Of a DNA stretch of 64,000 bases, positions 51,090 through 61,480 are shown one piece after another. The notes under the pieces are model-generated. The model saw nothing but the letters and a program-made list of their open reading frames with translations. It had not been told where the DNA came from and did not search any database. The position numbers and the translations under genes are program-made. Origin of the DNA: Nitrincola alkalisediminis (GTDB lineage Bacteria > Pseudomonadota > Gammaproteobacteria > Pseudomonadales > Balneatricaceae); assembly GCF_009821115.1 (NCBI RefSeq), contig NZ_VYTY01000002.1, positions 124,001-188,000 on the forward strand, given 5' to 3'. Within the stretch, counting starts at the first letter, position 1, and each line of letters opens with the position of its first letter.

Positions 51090-51140
51090 GCTGTACTCTT
51101 TTTATTGACTAAACGCATCTTCAACTCATGCTTAAATTGA

Positions 51141-51953
51141 TTACCGTTGCTCATGATCAGCCTCATGATGAGGCGCTAACCAGCCAATTTCGATTGCGGT
51201 TGCAGCTCCAATCATAGCGTATTCTAGACTGGGCGGTAGCATCAGCCAGCCAGGCGCTAACTGCAGACGACCGCTCATAATCTCGGCTCGTGTCTGCGGG
51301 TATAAAGGATACTGTGTTGGATCTGCATAGCCGTCCGGCCAGACGGGGGCCAGGGTATCCATGTCATATTTATCCGTCGCCCCTAAGCTATGCAACAACT
51401 CATGGGCTGCCACCAACTGATTGCGACCTAAGTGTTCTTGACCCGCATAGCCGTTCACGACTCCAATCATCCCTTTCTGCAATCCCAGCGAGTGTTGCAT
51501 AGGCCTAGGATTTTCTGGGGAGTAAAAGCGAATAAAAATGCGTATAGTATCGGACTCTCGCTCACTGTCATCATACTTCCAAGCCCAGTAACGCATGCGT
51601 AGCGCCCAAATAACCCCCTCTAAAATACTCGGCTCTTGCGGAATATCCGGTGGAACCGCATGAATTTGGTCAACCAATTGCAGTTGAATGGGGCGCTCTA
51701 AAGGCAAGCGATAACGACGGGCTTCCCGATTAAAAAAACGCTCCATCTCATCAAAGGCATCAAGTGTTAAACCATCAATCCAATCTTGCGTTAACTCAGA
51801 TCCATCGGCATTAATGGGATAAATCCAAGCGATTACGGGTTGCCGCCACCCCTCTTCCCTAACCCTAGAGAACCAAACATTTAACAGAACAATCAATAAC
51901 AGCGTTAACAACAGCAACGACCGAGCGTAACGCATCATTGCAGGGCGATTCAT
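51141..51953 (-). CDS. Membrane-anchored putative zinc metalloprotease
   Basis: 270 residues. N-terminal membrane helix (about 11-28), then a periplasmic domain with the zincin motif VAAHELLHSLGATDKYD (HELLH at 184-188, with an aspartate six residues after the second histidine as a possible third ligand). Two methionine-containing turns follow (EIMSGRLQ near 227). I do not recognise a named peptidase family; the active site looks complete. The gene lies divergent to a methyltransferase and behind the haem c cyclase, with no clear link to either. Confidence 0.7.
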   Translation of the reverse strand: MNRPAMMRYARSLLLLTLLLIVLLNVWFSRVREEGWRQPVIAWIYPINADGSELTQDWIDGLTLDAFDEMERFFNREARRYRLPLERPIQLQLVDQIHAVPPDIPQEPSILEGVIWALRMRYWAWKYDDSERESDTIRIFIRFYSPENPRPMQHSLGLQKGMIGVVNGYAGQEHLGRNQLVAAHELLHSLGATDKYDMDTLAPVWPDGYADPTQYPLYPQTRAEIMSGRLQLAPGWLMLPPSLEYAMIGAATAIEIGWLAPHHEADHEQR

Positions 51954-52042
51954 GGTATATTTCCTTTGTTTTAAGCAAACAAACCCGTTTAATACCTGAT
52001 GTTATTTTTAGCTAAGCATACTCTTTTTACGCGCAGGACACG

Positions 52043-53263
52043 ATGCAGACATTCCCTCATTCTTTTAAAGGCCTTTTTGAGCACTGGCAAACGCTCGATA
52101 CATGGCTTGTTGCTCATCGTGAACTCTGGCATCAAGCACCCTTTTACCAACCTCAGCCTGACTGGGCGCTTAAGCACCTTGAGTTATCCAGTGCACTGCA
52201 AGAATTAACCGATCAGCAATGCACCTTCTTCGAAACCCACCCTATCGAGCTAACACAACACATACAGCATGCCCTGCCATCTCTCGGTGAAGCAATACGG
52301 CTGTCACAAACACCTGTATTAGAGGGGCCATCTATGGCTCTACCTGAAGTAAAGGCGAGTGGAATGCCCGGTCGCAAACGACTCCAAGCCGGTGCGTTTA
52401 CAGGTGCGCTTCTCCCGCTACCCCATTCAATTGTTGACTGGTGCTGCGGTTGCGGCCATCTTGCCAGAACATTGGCGCCGCACGTGTGTCACGTTGTCGG
52501 ATTGGAGTGGAATCCTACGCTCGTCGAAAAAGGTAACAAGACAGCTAAGAAATATCGTGATGCTGTTGAGTTACGTCACCAAGATGTCATGAGCCCTTCA
52601 CTGCATTTACCCATTGATGCCCATGTCGTAGCCTTACATGCCTGCGGCGACTTGCACCGCCACTTACTCAGCCATGCTGCTAATATCAAGTCCAAGCGCA
52701 TCAGCCTATCCCCCTGCTGCTATCACTTAAGTCAACATAAACAATGGCAGCCCCTATCACAACGAGCACGAACAAGCTCGCTCATACCTGTTGAGTTCTC
52801 CACACTCCGTTTAGCGGTTCAAGAAACCGTTACAGCCCCCCAACGGGTTACACTTCAACGCCTTCAGATGACCGATTGGCGGCTCGGTTTTGACGAGCTA
52901 CGGCGACACCTTTGGCCATTGGAACCGATTTCCCCTCTCCCGTCTGCACCTAACCATCTGGTTCAGGGTGATTTTGAGGGATTTTGTCGTTGGGCTTTAG
53001 ACACAATTCAGCGTCCGCTAACCAATCCGTGTCATTGGAAAACTTGGGAAGAAAGAGGGAAAGCCAGAGCAAAGACTTTACGGCGATACGAACTGCTACG
53101 CCATCTTTTTAGGCGTCCACTCGAAATTTGGCTGGTTCTGGATTATGTGCTGTTGCTGGAGGAACAAGGGTATGAGGTTCAATGGGGGACCTTCTGCGAA
53201 CGACAGCTCACCCCTCGTAATTTACTCATTGATGCACGACTAGGAAAGAGTGAAACTGAGTGA
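52043..53263 (+). CDS. SAM-dependent methyltransferase, METTL25-like
   Basis: 406 residues, soluble. The SAM site is VDWCCGCGHLARTLAP (about 132-147); a family-typical VALHACGDLHRHLL (about 196-209) and SPCCYHLSQ (about 222-230) follow. These resemble bacterial relatives of the eukaryotic METTL25/RRNAD1 group. AGGA lies before the ATG. Target unknown. Convergent with the small YqaA gene. Confidence 0.78.
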   Translation: MQTFPHSFKGLFEHWQTLDTWLVAHRELWHQAPFYQPQPDWALKHLELSSALQELTDQQCTFFETHPIELTQHIQHALPSLGEAIRLSQTPVLEGPSMALPEVKASGMPGRKRLQAGAFTGALLPLPHSIVDWCCGCGHLARTLAPHVCHVVGLEWNPTLVEKGNKTAKKYRDAVELRHQDVMSPSLHLPIDAHVVALHACGDLHRHLLSHAANIKSKRISLSPCCYHLSQHKQWQPLSQRARTSSLIPVEFSTLRLAVQETVTAPQRVTLQRLQMTDWRLGFDELRRHLWPLEPISPLPSAPNHLVQGDFEGFCRWALDTIQRPLTNPCHWKTWEERGKARAKTLRRYELLRHLFRRPLEIWLVLDYVLLLEEQGYEVQWGTFCERQLTPRNLLIDARLGKSETE

Positions 53264-53285
53264 TCACTTTGTGACTGGTGACGGC

Positions 53286-53702
53286 TTAAAGAAACAACCC
53301 GGCAATCACACTATAACGCACGGCTTTGCCAATACTGATTGTCAACAAACTCCATCGCCAGTTCACACCTAACCAACCTGCGACAAAGCACATGGGATCA
53401 CCTACAATAGGCAACCACGCCAGCAACAAGGCAAACGCGCCATAGCGCTCGATCCAATCGCGCGCACGTTGTTGATTTGGTTTGTCTAATTGTTTTAAGG
53501 GATAACGTGTTTTTAACCATGCTCCCATGCCAAATGTCACCATGCTACCCAGCACGTTACCCAAGGTAGCGCTCAACAATAACAGGATCAACGATTGCTG
53601 ACCTTGCGACACCAACCACGCCAGCAAAGCTTCTGAGCCGCCAGGCAAGAGCGTTGCCGAAAGAAACGCGCTTACAAATAGACCAACCAACTCAAAATTC
53701 AT
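53286..53702 (-). CDS. YqaA family membrane protein (DedA/VTT-like)
   Basis: 138 residues from ATG 53702; ATG 53714 is possible. Three or four membrane helices and the re-entrant loop patterns LPGGSEALLAWL (about 20-31) and LLAWLPIVGDPMCFVAGWLG (about 93-112) typical of YqaA. It begins within 20 bp of the recQ stop, so translation is probably coupled. DedA-type proteins move lipids across membranes; the role of YqaA is not established. Confidence 0.82.
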   Translation of the reverse strand: MNFELVGLFVSAFLSATLLPGGSEALLAWLVSQGQQSLILLLLSATLGNVLGSMVTFGMGAWLKTRYPLKQLDKPNQQRARDWIERYGAFALLLAWLPIVGDPMCFVAGWLGVNWRWSLLTISIGKAVRYSVIAGLFL

Positions 53703-53715
53703 CGCTACCGCCATC

Positions 53716-55599
53716 TCATACAGGTCGCATCCATTGACTTGTGGGGGCTGTGCGATGGTCTTCAATCACATCCAAAAATGCCTCGCCGTAAAGTGCAAAC
53801 TTACGTTCACCTATTCCGCTTAAGCTGCGCATTTGCTGTTCTGTCTGGGGCCTGTAGAGCACCATTTCCATCAAGGTTGCATCGTGAAAAATGACATACG
53901 GAGGCACATCTTGCTCTTGCGCCAAACGTTTACGCAATGCACGAAGGTCTTCCCACAAACGCTCTTCAGCAGGGTCTAAGCGACGCATCGCCGGATTGCT
54001 GCGTTCTCGACGTGCAGCGGTTCGGTAATCTGTTTTTGCCTTGCCGGAAGGTGTTCGAGGATCTTTTCTAAGCTGCAAGGTTTCTTCACCTTTCAAAACA
54101 GCACGGCATTTATCATTTAGGAGCAGCACACCATGCCCTTCGGCATCCACCTTAAGATAGCCTCTAGCCACTAGCTGCCGAAACACCGACCGCCACTGAT
54201 TACGATCAAGGTCTTTACCAATTCCCCAAGTACTGATTTTATGATGATTGTTTTGTACGACTTTTTCAGTTTCTTGCCCTAACAGGATATCAACAACATG
54301 GTTAACACCAAAGCGCTGACCGCTTCGATATACGGCAGACAAGGCTTTGCGAGCCGCATCGGTGCCATCCCAGACGGGCACGGGCTCTAAACAGGTATCG
54401 CAGTTTCCACAAGGAGGATGATGTGACTCTCCAAAATAGCTCAAAAGCACTTGACGACGACAGGTGGTAATTTCACACAGTCCCAGCATTGCTTCCAACT
54501 TTTGTCTTTCAACCTGTTTGTATCGATCTTCTGCTTGAGAGGCCTCTAGCATTTGCCGCAAAAACAAAACATCCTGAAGACCATACACCATCCAGGCATT
54601 AGCAGGGAGACCATCACGTCCAGCCCGCCCTGTTTCTTGGTAATAGGCTTCGATTGACTTAGGAAGATCCAGATGGGCAACAAAGCGAACATTGGGTTTA
54701 TCGATGCCCATTCCAAAGGCGATCGTTGCCACCATGATGATACTGTCTTCGGTTAGAAATCGGTGTTGATGATGCTGACGCATATCGGCACTGAGCCCTG
54801 CATGATATGGCAATGCATTAAAGCCCTTCTCGCACAACCAAGCGGCTGTTTCCTCCACACGCTTTCTGGACATGCAGTAGACAACACCAACATCCTGTTC
54901 ATGCTCAGAACGAATAAACGTCAGCAGTTGCTCTCGGGCTCTCTCTTTTTGCCCAATTCGATATCGAATATTGGGTCGATCAAAACCTTGAATGAAATGC
55001 TTTGCATTGGACAAGGCCAAACGCGTGACAATCTCAGTTTGCGTCCGTGTATCCGCTGTTGCTGTTAGCGCAATTCTGGGAACATTAGGAAACAACTGGC
55101 CTAACTGGCCGAGCTGCATATACTCGGGCCTAAAATCATGCCCCCATTGAGACACACAATGGGCTTCATCTATTGCAAATAACGCGATCTCCATTCTCTG
55201 CAATAACGCCAGCGTTCTTGGCTGTAACAAGCGCTCGGGTGCCACATAGAGTAAGTCTAACTCACCCAGTAACAACTGTTGTTCCGTCTGCTGTAACTGC
55301 TCAAATGGAATAGAGGAGTTAAGACAGCCCGCTCGTATACCCAACTGAGACAGGGCACTGACTTGATCTTGCATTAGTGCAATAAGCGGCGACACAACAA
55401 CCCCAGTGCCTGAACGCACCAAGGACGGCAATTGATAACAGAGGGATTTACCACCCCCCGTTGGCATTACAACCAGCACATCACGCCCTTCAAGCAGGGT
55501 ATTCACGACGTCATCTTGTGGCGGCCTGAATTGACTAAAGCCAAAGACTTCGGCGAGCTGTCGGCGTGCGGAATTAAAAAGTGGGGAGTCATCTGTCAT
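53716..55599 (-). CDS. recQ: ATP-dependent DNA helicase RecQ
   Basis: 627 residues. Motif 0 [10 protein letters not shown] (about 19-28), Walker A MPTGGGKS (about 45-52), [18 protein letters not shown] (about 143-160), motif [12 protein letters not shown], the zinc-binding cysteines C-x..CGNCDTC (about 377-402) and a C-terminal HRDC domain (about 535-610). Full length, ordinary RecQ. Acts in recombination and fork repair. Confidence 0.95.
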   Translation of the reverse strand: MTDDSPLFNSARRQLAEVFGFSQFRPPQDDVVNTLLEGRDVLVVMPTGGGKSLCYQLPSLVRSGTGVVVSPLIALMQDQVSALSQLGIRAGCLNSSIPFEQLQQTEQQLLLGELDLLYVAPERLLQPRTLALLQRMEIALFAIDEAHCVSQWGHDFRPEYMQLGQLGQLFPNVPRIALTATADTRTQTEIVTRLALSNAKHFIQGFDRPNIRYRIGQKERAREQLLTFIRSEHEQDVGVVYCMSRKRVEETAAWLCEKGFNALPYHAGLSADMRQHHQHRFLTEDSIIMVATIAFGMGIDKPNVRFVAHLDLPKSIEAYYQETGRAGRDGLPANAWMVYGLQDVLFLRQMLEASQAEDRYKQVERQKLEAMLGLCEITTCRRQVLLSYFGESHHPPCGNCDTCLEPVPVWDGTDAARKALSAVYRSGQRFGVNHVVDILLGQETEKVVQNNHHKISTWGIGKDLDRNQWRSVFRQLVARGYLKVDAEGHGVLLLNDKCRAVLKGEETLQLRKDPRTPSGKAKTDYRTAARRERSNPAMRRLDPAEERLWEDLRALRKRLAQEQDVPPYVIFHDATLMEMVLYRPQTEQQMRSLSGIGERKFALYGEAFLDVIEDHRTAPTSQWMRPV

Positions 55600-55819
55600 A
55601 GGGCGATATTATCCGCGAAGCCGTCGAGATTGTCATCCTAAAGGTCAGGAATCCTTGCATCGATCCTCACACCCTATATTTCATCGTCTACTTTTTGGAA
55701 AATTCATACATCCACGCGGATGTCTCTTGTTTATGGATAGCCATTCATATTACAGTTGAAGTCAACGTTGCTAAGGCTCCGACAACTGAAAGAGCGATGA
55801 TCAATATAGGGATTTGACA

Positions 55820-56452
55820 ATGTATACCAACAAAAGTGAAGCGACCACACCCGCGTCAACCAACCCAAGCCAGACAAACGTACAAAAGCCATCGGCTGAC
55901 AAACCTACGGCCGTTGCTCAGTCTCAGCCTGCACCGCAGCAGACGCCCCCTCAACCCAGCCCCGCGCAACCGGCTGCAGTCGCCCAAACGGCCACCTCTC
56001 AGCCAGCGGCTCGCGTGGTGGTTAGACACGAGCCCGTTCCACCGACAATCAGACCTGAAAACAACGCCTCTATTGGTTCCAGTATCGAGGTCGAAGGCAC
56101 GGTCAAGGGTCAGGAAGACTTGTTGATCGAAGGCAGAGTCAAAGGCACAATCGAAATCAAAGATCATTGCGTCACGATTGGTACACAAGGCAATGTGTCT
56201 GCCGATGTTTATGCACGTATTATTTATATTGATGGCACGGTGACTGGCAATTTAATAGCGTCGGAAAAAATCATCATTCGCAAGAGTGCTGATATTCAAG
56301 GCAGCATTGTCTCTCCACGCATCAGCCTTGAAGACGGTGCGCAGCTCAACGGCTCAATCGATATGAACCCCCAGTCTGAAGTGCTGAACAAAGCCTTTGG
56401 TAAAGCGAACTCATCGTCGTCAAACACTTCAACCAGTAAAACAGACGCTTAA
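55820..56452 (+). CDS. Bactofilin
   Basis: 210 residues from ATG 55820 (AGGGA upstream; a TTG two codons earlier is less likely). A disordered N-terminus rich in P, Q, A (about 15-75) is followed by the bactofilin beta-helix (about 80-185) with repeated turns such as SIEVEGTVKGQEDLLIEGRVKG. Polymerising cytoskeletal protein that often localises cell-wall enzymes. No peptidase partner is adjacent. The 220 bases upstream towards recQ hold nothing I can name. Confidence 0.9.
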   Translation: MYTNKSEATTPASTNPSQTNVQKPSADKPTAVAQSQPAPQQTPPQPSPAQPAAVAQTATSQPAARVVVRHEPVPPTIRPENNASIGSSIEVEGTVKGQEDLLIEGRVKGTIEIKDHCVTIGTQGNVSADVYARIIYIDGTVTGNLIASEKIIIRKSADIQGSIVSPRISLEDGAQLNGSIDMNPQSEVLNKAFGKANSSSSNTSTSKTDA

Positions 56453-56473
56453 GCATCAATACTTCTCCCTGTA

Positions 56474-56513
56474 CCTCACCCCCTATGCGACTCAACACAT
56501 GTATGGGGTGAGG
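56474..56513 (+). terminator. Hairpin after the bactofilin gene
   Basis: Stem CCTCACCCC / GGGGTGAGG (56474-56482, 56505-56513), followed within a few bases by TTTTA; a probable terminator. Confidence 0.6.
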
Positions 56514-56698
56514 AGTAAGTTTTAGATGACGACAATAACGACACTTACAACCTGAGCTGTTTTTATTTGAAGGTCATGTCAGACTGAGTGAAAACAGAGC
56601 AAGATACTCAATTGATCAGCTGATATACAGATTATAAACGTATCAGATTAACGCATTACAGGTTAGAATAAGCCGTCATGCTAATGGGGATTACACAG

Positions 56699-57289
56699 AT
56701 GAGCTCTGCAACAACCGGTTTAATTACTGAAGCTGAACTTGACCAACTCGAAACATTTCTTTTTTCTTCCGCCGTATCTGAAGATGCATTGGATCTTATT
56801 GGAACGCACGGACTTTTGTGTGCCATCAATATCAGTCCTGTTAAGATCCCTGAACAAGAATGGCTTGATTTACTGTTCGACACTGAACCACAGTGGGAAT
56901 CCGATGCTCAAAAAGACCACATTCTTGGCCTGCTACGTAAACTTCATTACACCATTGGTAATGACCTTTACAACGATCAAGAAACACTTCTGCCTTGCGA
57001 GTTAACACTCGATTTGGACGATGAAGACGAGGATGAAGATTTAGCCGAACTCACCATTTGGGCTCAGTCTTTCATGGAAGGTGTTTTTCTTCGTGAAGAA
57101 GATTGGTTTGGTGATGATGAAGAAACCGTTGCTGGATTGCTTCTACCCATCATGGTTGCCTCCGACTTATTCGAAGACAAAGAAGTGCTTGAAATTCGTC
57201 AAGATCGTGCGCTAAGCGAAGAAATGGCTGAGCAAATCCCTGAACTCTTAGTCGACTTATACCTGCATTACCACGCTCCAGAAAAATAG
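56699..57289 (+). CDS. UPF0149 (YecA/YgfB) family protein
   Basis: 196 residues from ATG 56699, which has GGGGA upstream; an ATG at 56678 would add seven residues. Acidic cytoplasmic protein with the family's SEDALDLIGTHGLLCAI (about 29-45), a DDEDEDEDLA patch and WAQSFMEGV (about 121-129). It has no C-terminal SEC-C metal domain, so it belongs to the short YgfB-like branch. Function not established. Confidence 0.85.
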   Translation: MSSATTGLITEAELDQLETFLFSSAVSEDALDLIGTHGLLCAINISPVKIPEQEWLDLLFDTEPQWESDAQKDHILGLLRKLHYTIGNDLYNDQETLLPCELTLDLDDEDEDEDLAELTIWAQSFMEGVFLREEDWFGDDEETVAGLLLPIMVASDLFEDKEVLEIRQDRALSEEMAEQIPELLVDLYLHYHAPEK

Positions 57290-57298
57290 ATCGCAGTG

Positions 57299-57335
57299 GG
57301 TGGATGCCTATCATACAAAGAGACAGACATCCACC
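57299..57335. terminator. Hairpin between convergent UPF0149 and slyB-like genes
   Basis: Stem GGTGGATG / CATCCACC (57299-57306, 57328-57335) with a 21-base loop; no T run. Confidence 0.4.
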
Positions 57336-57351
57336 TAAACGCCTCAACGGC

Positions 57352-57819
57352 TTAGTAGCTCACACGCATTGTGCTGCCTTGACCTAGGACACGCACACGC
57401 TGACCAGGACTAAACTGTTGGTTGTTATCCGCTTCTTGCACCACAGACACTAAACTACCGTTATCTAAACGCACAGTAATTTCATAGCCTTGACGACGAC
57501 TTGTCGCTTCTTCAATGCGCTGCCCTGCAATACCACCTGCAACCGCACCGATGACTGTAGCAATAGTACTGCCACTGCCACCACCGACATTACTGCCTGC
57601 GATACCACCAATCACCGCACCTGTACCTGCACCGACGACACCATCTGTACGTCCTTCGATGATAACAGGCACAATTGTTTCGATCCGTCCCATCTGAACG
57701 GATTGCGCTTGACGTGCTTCACCACGGCTATAGCTAGTGCCCGTTAAACTTGATTGAGCGCACCCCGTTAACACTGCACCGCTTAACACTAGGGCGATGA
57801 TCATTGCTGATCGTTTCAT
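57352..57819 (-). CDS. SlyB/Pcp-family outer membrane lipoprotein with glycine zipper
   Basis: 155 residues. Lipobox LTGC (C20). A glycine-zipper region (about 60-100: GAGTGAVIGGIAGSNVGGG, IGAVAGGIAGQRIEE) and a C-terminal beta domain ending in GQRVRVLGQGSTMRVSY. Matches SlyB-like lipoproteins that sit in the outer membrane and stabilise it. Monocistronic, with a ribosome site GGAGAAAA before the ATG. Confidence 0.88.
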   Translation of the reverse strand: MKRSAMIIALVLSGAVLTGCAQSSLTGTSYSRGEARQAQSVQMGRIETIVPVIIEGRTDGVVGAGTGAVIGGIAGSNVGGGSGSTIATVIGAVAGGIAGQRIEEATSRRQGYEITVRLDNGSLVSVVQEADNNQQFSPGQRVRVLGQGSTMRVSY

Positions 57820-57921
57820 TGCTTTTCTCCTTACCCAACTGAAATGTTGGCTATTATGCCTAATGAATCCATCCTACTAGAATCAAGATGAATGCTAGCT
57901 GACCCAACTCCTCTTTTGAAG

Positions 57922-59742
57922 TCAGCTTCGTTGATACTTACCATACAGACGTGAATAAAGCCCATTTTGTTCCATCAACTGATCATGATTTCCTTCTTCT
58001 GCAACCTTTCCATCTTCAAACACAAACACGCGGTCAGCCTGTTTTACTGCACTCAACCGATGTGCCACGATTAGAGTTGTACGCCCTGCTAAAAAGGTTT
58101 TCATCGCTTTATGCAGAGCATACTCTGTTTCAGTATCCAGCGCAGAGGTTGCCTCATCCAAAATCACCACTTTAGGATCTGCCAGCACCATTCGAGCAAT
58201 CGCTAAACGCTGACGCTGACCTCCTGATAAGCGCACCCCTTGTCGTCCAACAAGCGTATCTAAACCATCGGGCAGCTCATGCTCAACAAAATAGTCCAAC
58301 TGCGCCACCTCTAAGGCTTTCCATAGCCTTTCATCATTATAGCTGCGCCCCATGCATAAATTATCTCGGACGGTGCCATTAAACAATGCGGGCTGCTGCA
58401 ACACGGTCACAACATGCTCACGAACACATTCAAGCCCTATTTCGGTGACAGGCACCCCATTAAACGCGATCTGACCTTGCTGTGGTGTATAGAGTCCCAA
58501 CAACACTTGTATCAGGGTAGACTTACCCCCGCCACTGGCTCCTACCAACGCAATCTTCTCACCCGGTTGAATCCGCAGGCTAATTCCTTTTAAAACCTCC
58601 TGACCCGGCACATAACTAAAGTGGATATTGTCTAATTCCACTCCAACACTCACCCCCTCCATAAAAGGGTTCTGATTAGCCGGGTAATGCGGCTCCAAAC
58701 GCAAATCCAACAGTTTATTCACTCGCTGCAGTGCCGCTTTTGCCCCAAACCACGAATATTGAATGCTTAACACCTCTTGCACCGGCCCCATCATGAACCA
58801 CAAATAACCAAACACAGCCATCATTTGTCCAACGGATAGGTCTGAAAAAACAACCATCAGCATGGTGACCGAACGAAATAAATCAAAGCCTATTAAAAAC
58901 ACCATAAAACTGAAACGACTGGCTGCATCAGACTGCCACTCGAAGCATGAAGAATGATCCCTTACACCTTTTGCTTTATCGATCAAGCGCATTAGATAAT
59001 GCCGCTCACGATTACTTGCACGAATTTGCGTAATCGCATCGAGGGTTTCGGTTAATGCCCCCTGAAAGACTTCATAGGCTTGGTTTTCCTGTTTTTTGAG
59101 ATGCTTGACCCGCTTACCAATCAGCATCGTTAGCCAAATGACAAAGGGATTCAGAAAAAGAATAAAGAGTGCAAGCTGCCAGTGCATCCAAAGTAAAATC
59201 ACCGCTGTTCCAATAATGGACAGGAGTGCAACCAATAACTTGCTAATTGAACCACCCACAAACCGGTCCACTGTTTCCAGATCGGTTATAAAGTGAGAAG
59301 CAACGCGACCACTTCCCAGAGTTTCGTACTCAGCCATTGATATTCGATTCAACCGATTTAACAAAGATGCTCGAATACGAAAAATAAGATCCTTTGAAAT
59401 AATGGTAAATTGACGCGCTTGCCACACGTTCAGGACAATGGACACAACTCTTAACAGAACCGTGATAACAAAGACGGCCATAATGTATAAAACAGGCCCC
59501 TGCCAAGCATCGGGAAAGATGCGATCCACTTGCGCAACAATAAACCCAGGCTGCTCCAACAACACCTCATCAACCAATAAAGGCATCAGCAAGGGTAAGG
59601 GTACAGAGGCAATAGCCGCCAAAAATGCAATAATATTGGCTCGAACCAACTCTTTTTTGTGCAGTAAGGCAATTTTCCAGATGTAATTCCAATCGTAAGG
59701 GGATTGCTCAGGCTGACTCACTAAAAACTCCTTAGACGACAT
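57922..59742 (-). CDS. ABC-type exporter, MsbA-like (fused permease and ATPase)
   Basis: 606 residues. Six membrane helices (about 30-340) and a C-terminal ATPase with Walker A GASGGGKST (about 398-406), signature LSGGQRQRLAIARM (about 505-518), Walker B VVILDEATSALD and H-loop IVAHRLS. Half-transporter that works as a dimer; lipid or drug export is the family role, the substrate is unknown. GGAG lies 6 nt before the ATG. Divergent from aroA. Confidence 0.88.
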   Translation of the reverse strand: MSSKEFLVSQPEQSPYDWNYIWKIALLHKKELVRANIIAFLAAIASVPLPLLMPLLVDEVLLEQPGFIVAQVDRIFPDAWQGPVLYIMAVFVITVLLRVVSIVLNVWQARQFTIISKDLIFRIRASLLNRLNRISMAEYETLGSGRVASHFITDLETVDRFVGGSISKLLVALLSIIGTAVILLWMHWQLALFILFLNPFVIWLTMLIGKRVKHLKKQENQAYEVFQGALTETLDAITQIRASNRERHYLMRLIDKAKGVRDHSSCFEWQSDAASRFSFMVFLIGFDLFRSVTMLMVVFSDLSVGQMMAVFGYLWFMMGPVQEVLSIQYSWFGAKAALQRVNKLLDLRLEPHYPANQNPFMEGVSVGVELDNIHFSYVPGQEVLKGISLRIQPGEKIALVGASGGGKSTLIQVLLGLYTPQQGQIAFNGVPVTEIGLECVREHVVTVLQQPALFNGTVRDNLCMGRSYNDERLWKALEVAQLDYFVEHELPDGLDTLVGRQGVRLSGGQRQRLAIARMVLADPKVVILDEATSALDTETEYALHKAMKTFLAGRTTLIVAHRLSAVKQADRVFVFEDGKVAEEGNHDQLMEQNGLYSRLYGKYQRS

Positions 59743-59833
59743 TTATGCTCCAAACCTTTACTGCGACTCGCGCTAAAAACGAATTAATGGTAGTTTATGT
59801 TAACTTTAATTCTAATAATTTGATGACTGACCC

Positions 59834-61123
59834 ATGGACAGCTTAACACTCAATCCTCTTGCCTTCGTGAACGGTGAAATACAACTTCCAGGCTCAAAAA
59901 GCCTATCTAACCGATTACTACTCCTCGCTGCACTCGCTGAGGGCGAAACACGTATTACAAACTTGCTTGATAGCGATGATGTCAAACATATGCTGAATGC
60001 TCTGGCATTGCTGGGTGTTCAATATGAATTATCGACGGATCGTCGTACGTGCTTGGTTCAAGGTACGGGCGGCCCCTTTAATACAGATCAAGCATTGGAC
60101 CTTTTTCTTGGCAATGCCGGAACGGCCATGCGTCCATTATGTGCAGCCTTATGCTTAGGGCATGGTGAGTTCACCCTAACGGGCGAACCACGAATGTATG
60201 AACGCCCCATTCGCGACTTAGTCGATGCGCTTATCCCACTCGGCGCTGAGGTCACCTACCTCAAAGAGGAAGGCTTTCCCCCTTTAACGCTGCACTCTCG
60301 TGGCCTCAAAGGAGGACACGTCAGCATTAGGGGCAATATCTCCAGTCAATTCCTAACGGCGCTTCTTATGTCAGCCCCAATGGCCGAAGAAGACCTCATC
60401 ATTCAGGTTGACGGAGAATTAGTCTCCAAACCCTATATCGACATCACCCTGCACAGTATGCAACTCTTCGGCGTTATTGTCGAGAATGATAATTATCAGC
60501 GTTTTGTCATTAAGGCAGGTCAACGCTACCGCTCCCCCGGCGAAGTCATGGTAGAGGGGGATGCCTCTTCAGCATCTTACTTCTTAGCCGCGGCGGCTAT
60601 TGCGGGCGGGACGGTTCGAGTCTATGGCGTGGGTTCAGACAGTGTTCAGGGCGACAAAGCATTCGCAGACGTGCTCGCCAAAATGGGTGCCGATGTTACC
60701 TATGGCCCAACATGGATCGAAGTCAGCAAAACAGGTCCCCTGCAGGCCGTGGATTTGGATTTAAACGCCATTCCCGATGCCGCGATGACCATTGCGACCA
60801 CCGCTTTATTTGCCTCAGGCACCACCTGTATCCGCAATGTTTATAATTGGCGCGTTAAAGAAACAGATCGCTTATATGCGATGGCAACTGAATTACGTAA
60901 AGTCGGTGCAGAGGTTGTAGAGGGGGATGATTTTATCGAAATTACACCGCCTAAGCAGATCATGCCTGCCAGCATTGACACCTACGATGACCATCGTATG
61001 GCTATGTGCTTTTCTCTAGCGGCGTTCGGTACAGCCCCTATCACCATTAACGACCCTGGCTGCACACGCAAAACCTTTCCAGAGTATTTCGATCTGTTTA
61101 GATCGATCACCGTCAGCCGATAA
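59834..61123 (+). CDS. aroA: 3-phosphoshikimate 1-carboxyvinyltransferase (EPSP synthase) AroA
   Basis: Sixth step of the shikimate pathway. 429 residues. Substrate loop [19 protein letters not shown] (about 18-36); [13 protein letters not shown] (about 91-103), with glycine at the position that governs glyphosate sensitivity and the class I motif order; RVKETDRL (about 342-349) and DDHRMAM near the end. Full length, ordinary. Alone rather than in the usual serC-aroA operon. Confidence 0.95.
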   Translation: MDSLTLNPLAFVNGEIQLPGSKSLSNRLLLLAALAEGETRITNLLDSDDVKHMLNALALLGVQYELSTDRRTCLVQGTGGPFNTDQALDLFLGNAGTAMRPLCAALCLGHGEFTLTGEPRMYERPIRDLVDALIPLGAEVTYLKEEGFPPLTLHSRGLKGGHVSIRGNISSQFLTALLMSAPMAEEDLIIQVDGELVSKPYIDITLHSMQLFGVIVENDNYQRFVIKAGQRYRSPGEVMVEGDASSASYFLAAAAIAGGTVRVYGVGSDSVQGDKAFADVLAKMGADVTYGPTWIEVSKTGPLQAVDLDLNAIPDAAMTIATTALFASGTTCIRNVYNWRVKETDRLYAMATELRKVGAEVVEGDDFIEITPPKQIMPASIDTYDDHRMAMCFSLAAFGTAPITINDPGCTRKTFPEYFDLFRSITVSR

Positions 61124-61128
61124 GGCAA

Positions 61129-61153
61129 ACGGCCTGATTCAAGATCAGGCCGT
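61129..61153. terminator. Hairpin between convergent aroA and bolA-like genes
   Basis: Perfect 10 bp stem ACGGCCTGAT / ATCAGGCCGT with a 5-base loop; the same stem sequence as the fdh operon terminator at 12601. A poor T run here. Confidence 0.65.
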
Positions 61154-61168
61154 CAACCTACACGTACA

Positions 61169-61480
61169 TTAGGCCTTAGAGCCTCCCATACAATTTGGCG
61201 ACAGCGGAACCTGACCTTCTTGAGCGGCCCACTCATCGGGTGTGTATAGATGCATCGCCAGCGCATGAATAGGGTTTTGCATAAGCTCTGCAACCAAGCC
61301 ATAAATTTTTTGATGGCGGCGCACTTTACTTAAACCTTCAAAGTCAGGACTCACCACAGCCAATTTAAAATGACTCTCACTTGCCGGTCCAGAGTGCATA
61401 TGGCTTTCATTTTCCAACACGAAACCTTCAACGCTCAGACCGCTCTTAACCAATGTTTCTATTCGCTGCTCAACACTCAT
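61169..61480 (-). CDS. BolA family protein
   Basis: 103 residues. BolA fold with the conserved SHFKLAVVSPDFEGLSKVRRHQKIYGLV (about 36-63; invariant residues H37, S44, F47, RH near 55) and IHALAMHLYTPDEW near the C-terminus. BolA proteins partner with monothiol glutaredoxins in iron-sulfur trafficking and affect cell shape. It overlaps the DUF3422 gene by 4 bp (ATGA). Confidence 0.9.
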   Translation of the reverse strand: MSVEQRIETLVKSGLSVEGFVLENESHMHSGPASESHFKLAVVSPDFEGLSKVRRHQKIYGLVAELMQNPIHALAMHLYTPDEWAAQEGQVPLSPNCMGGSKA

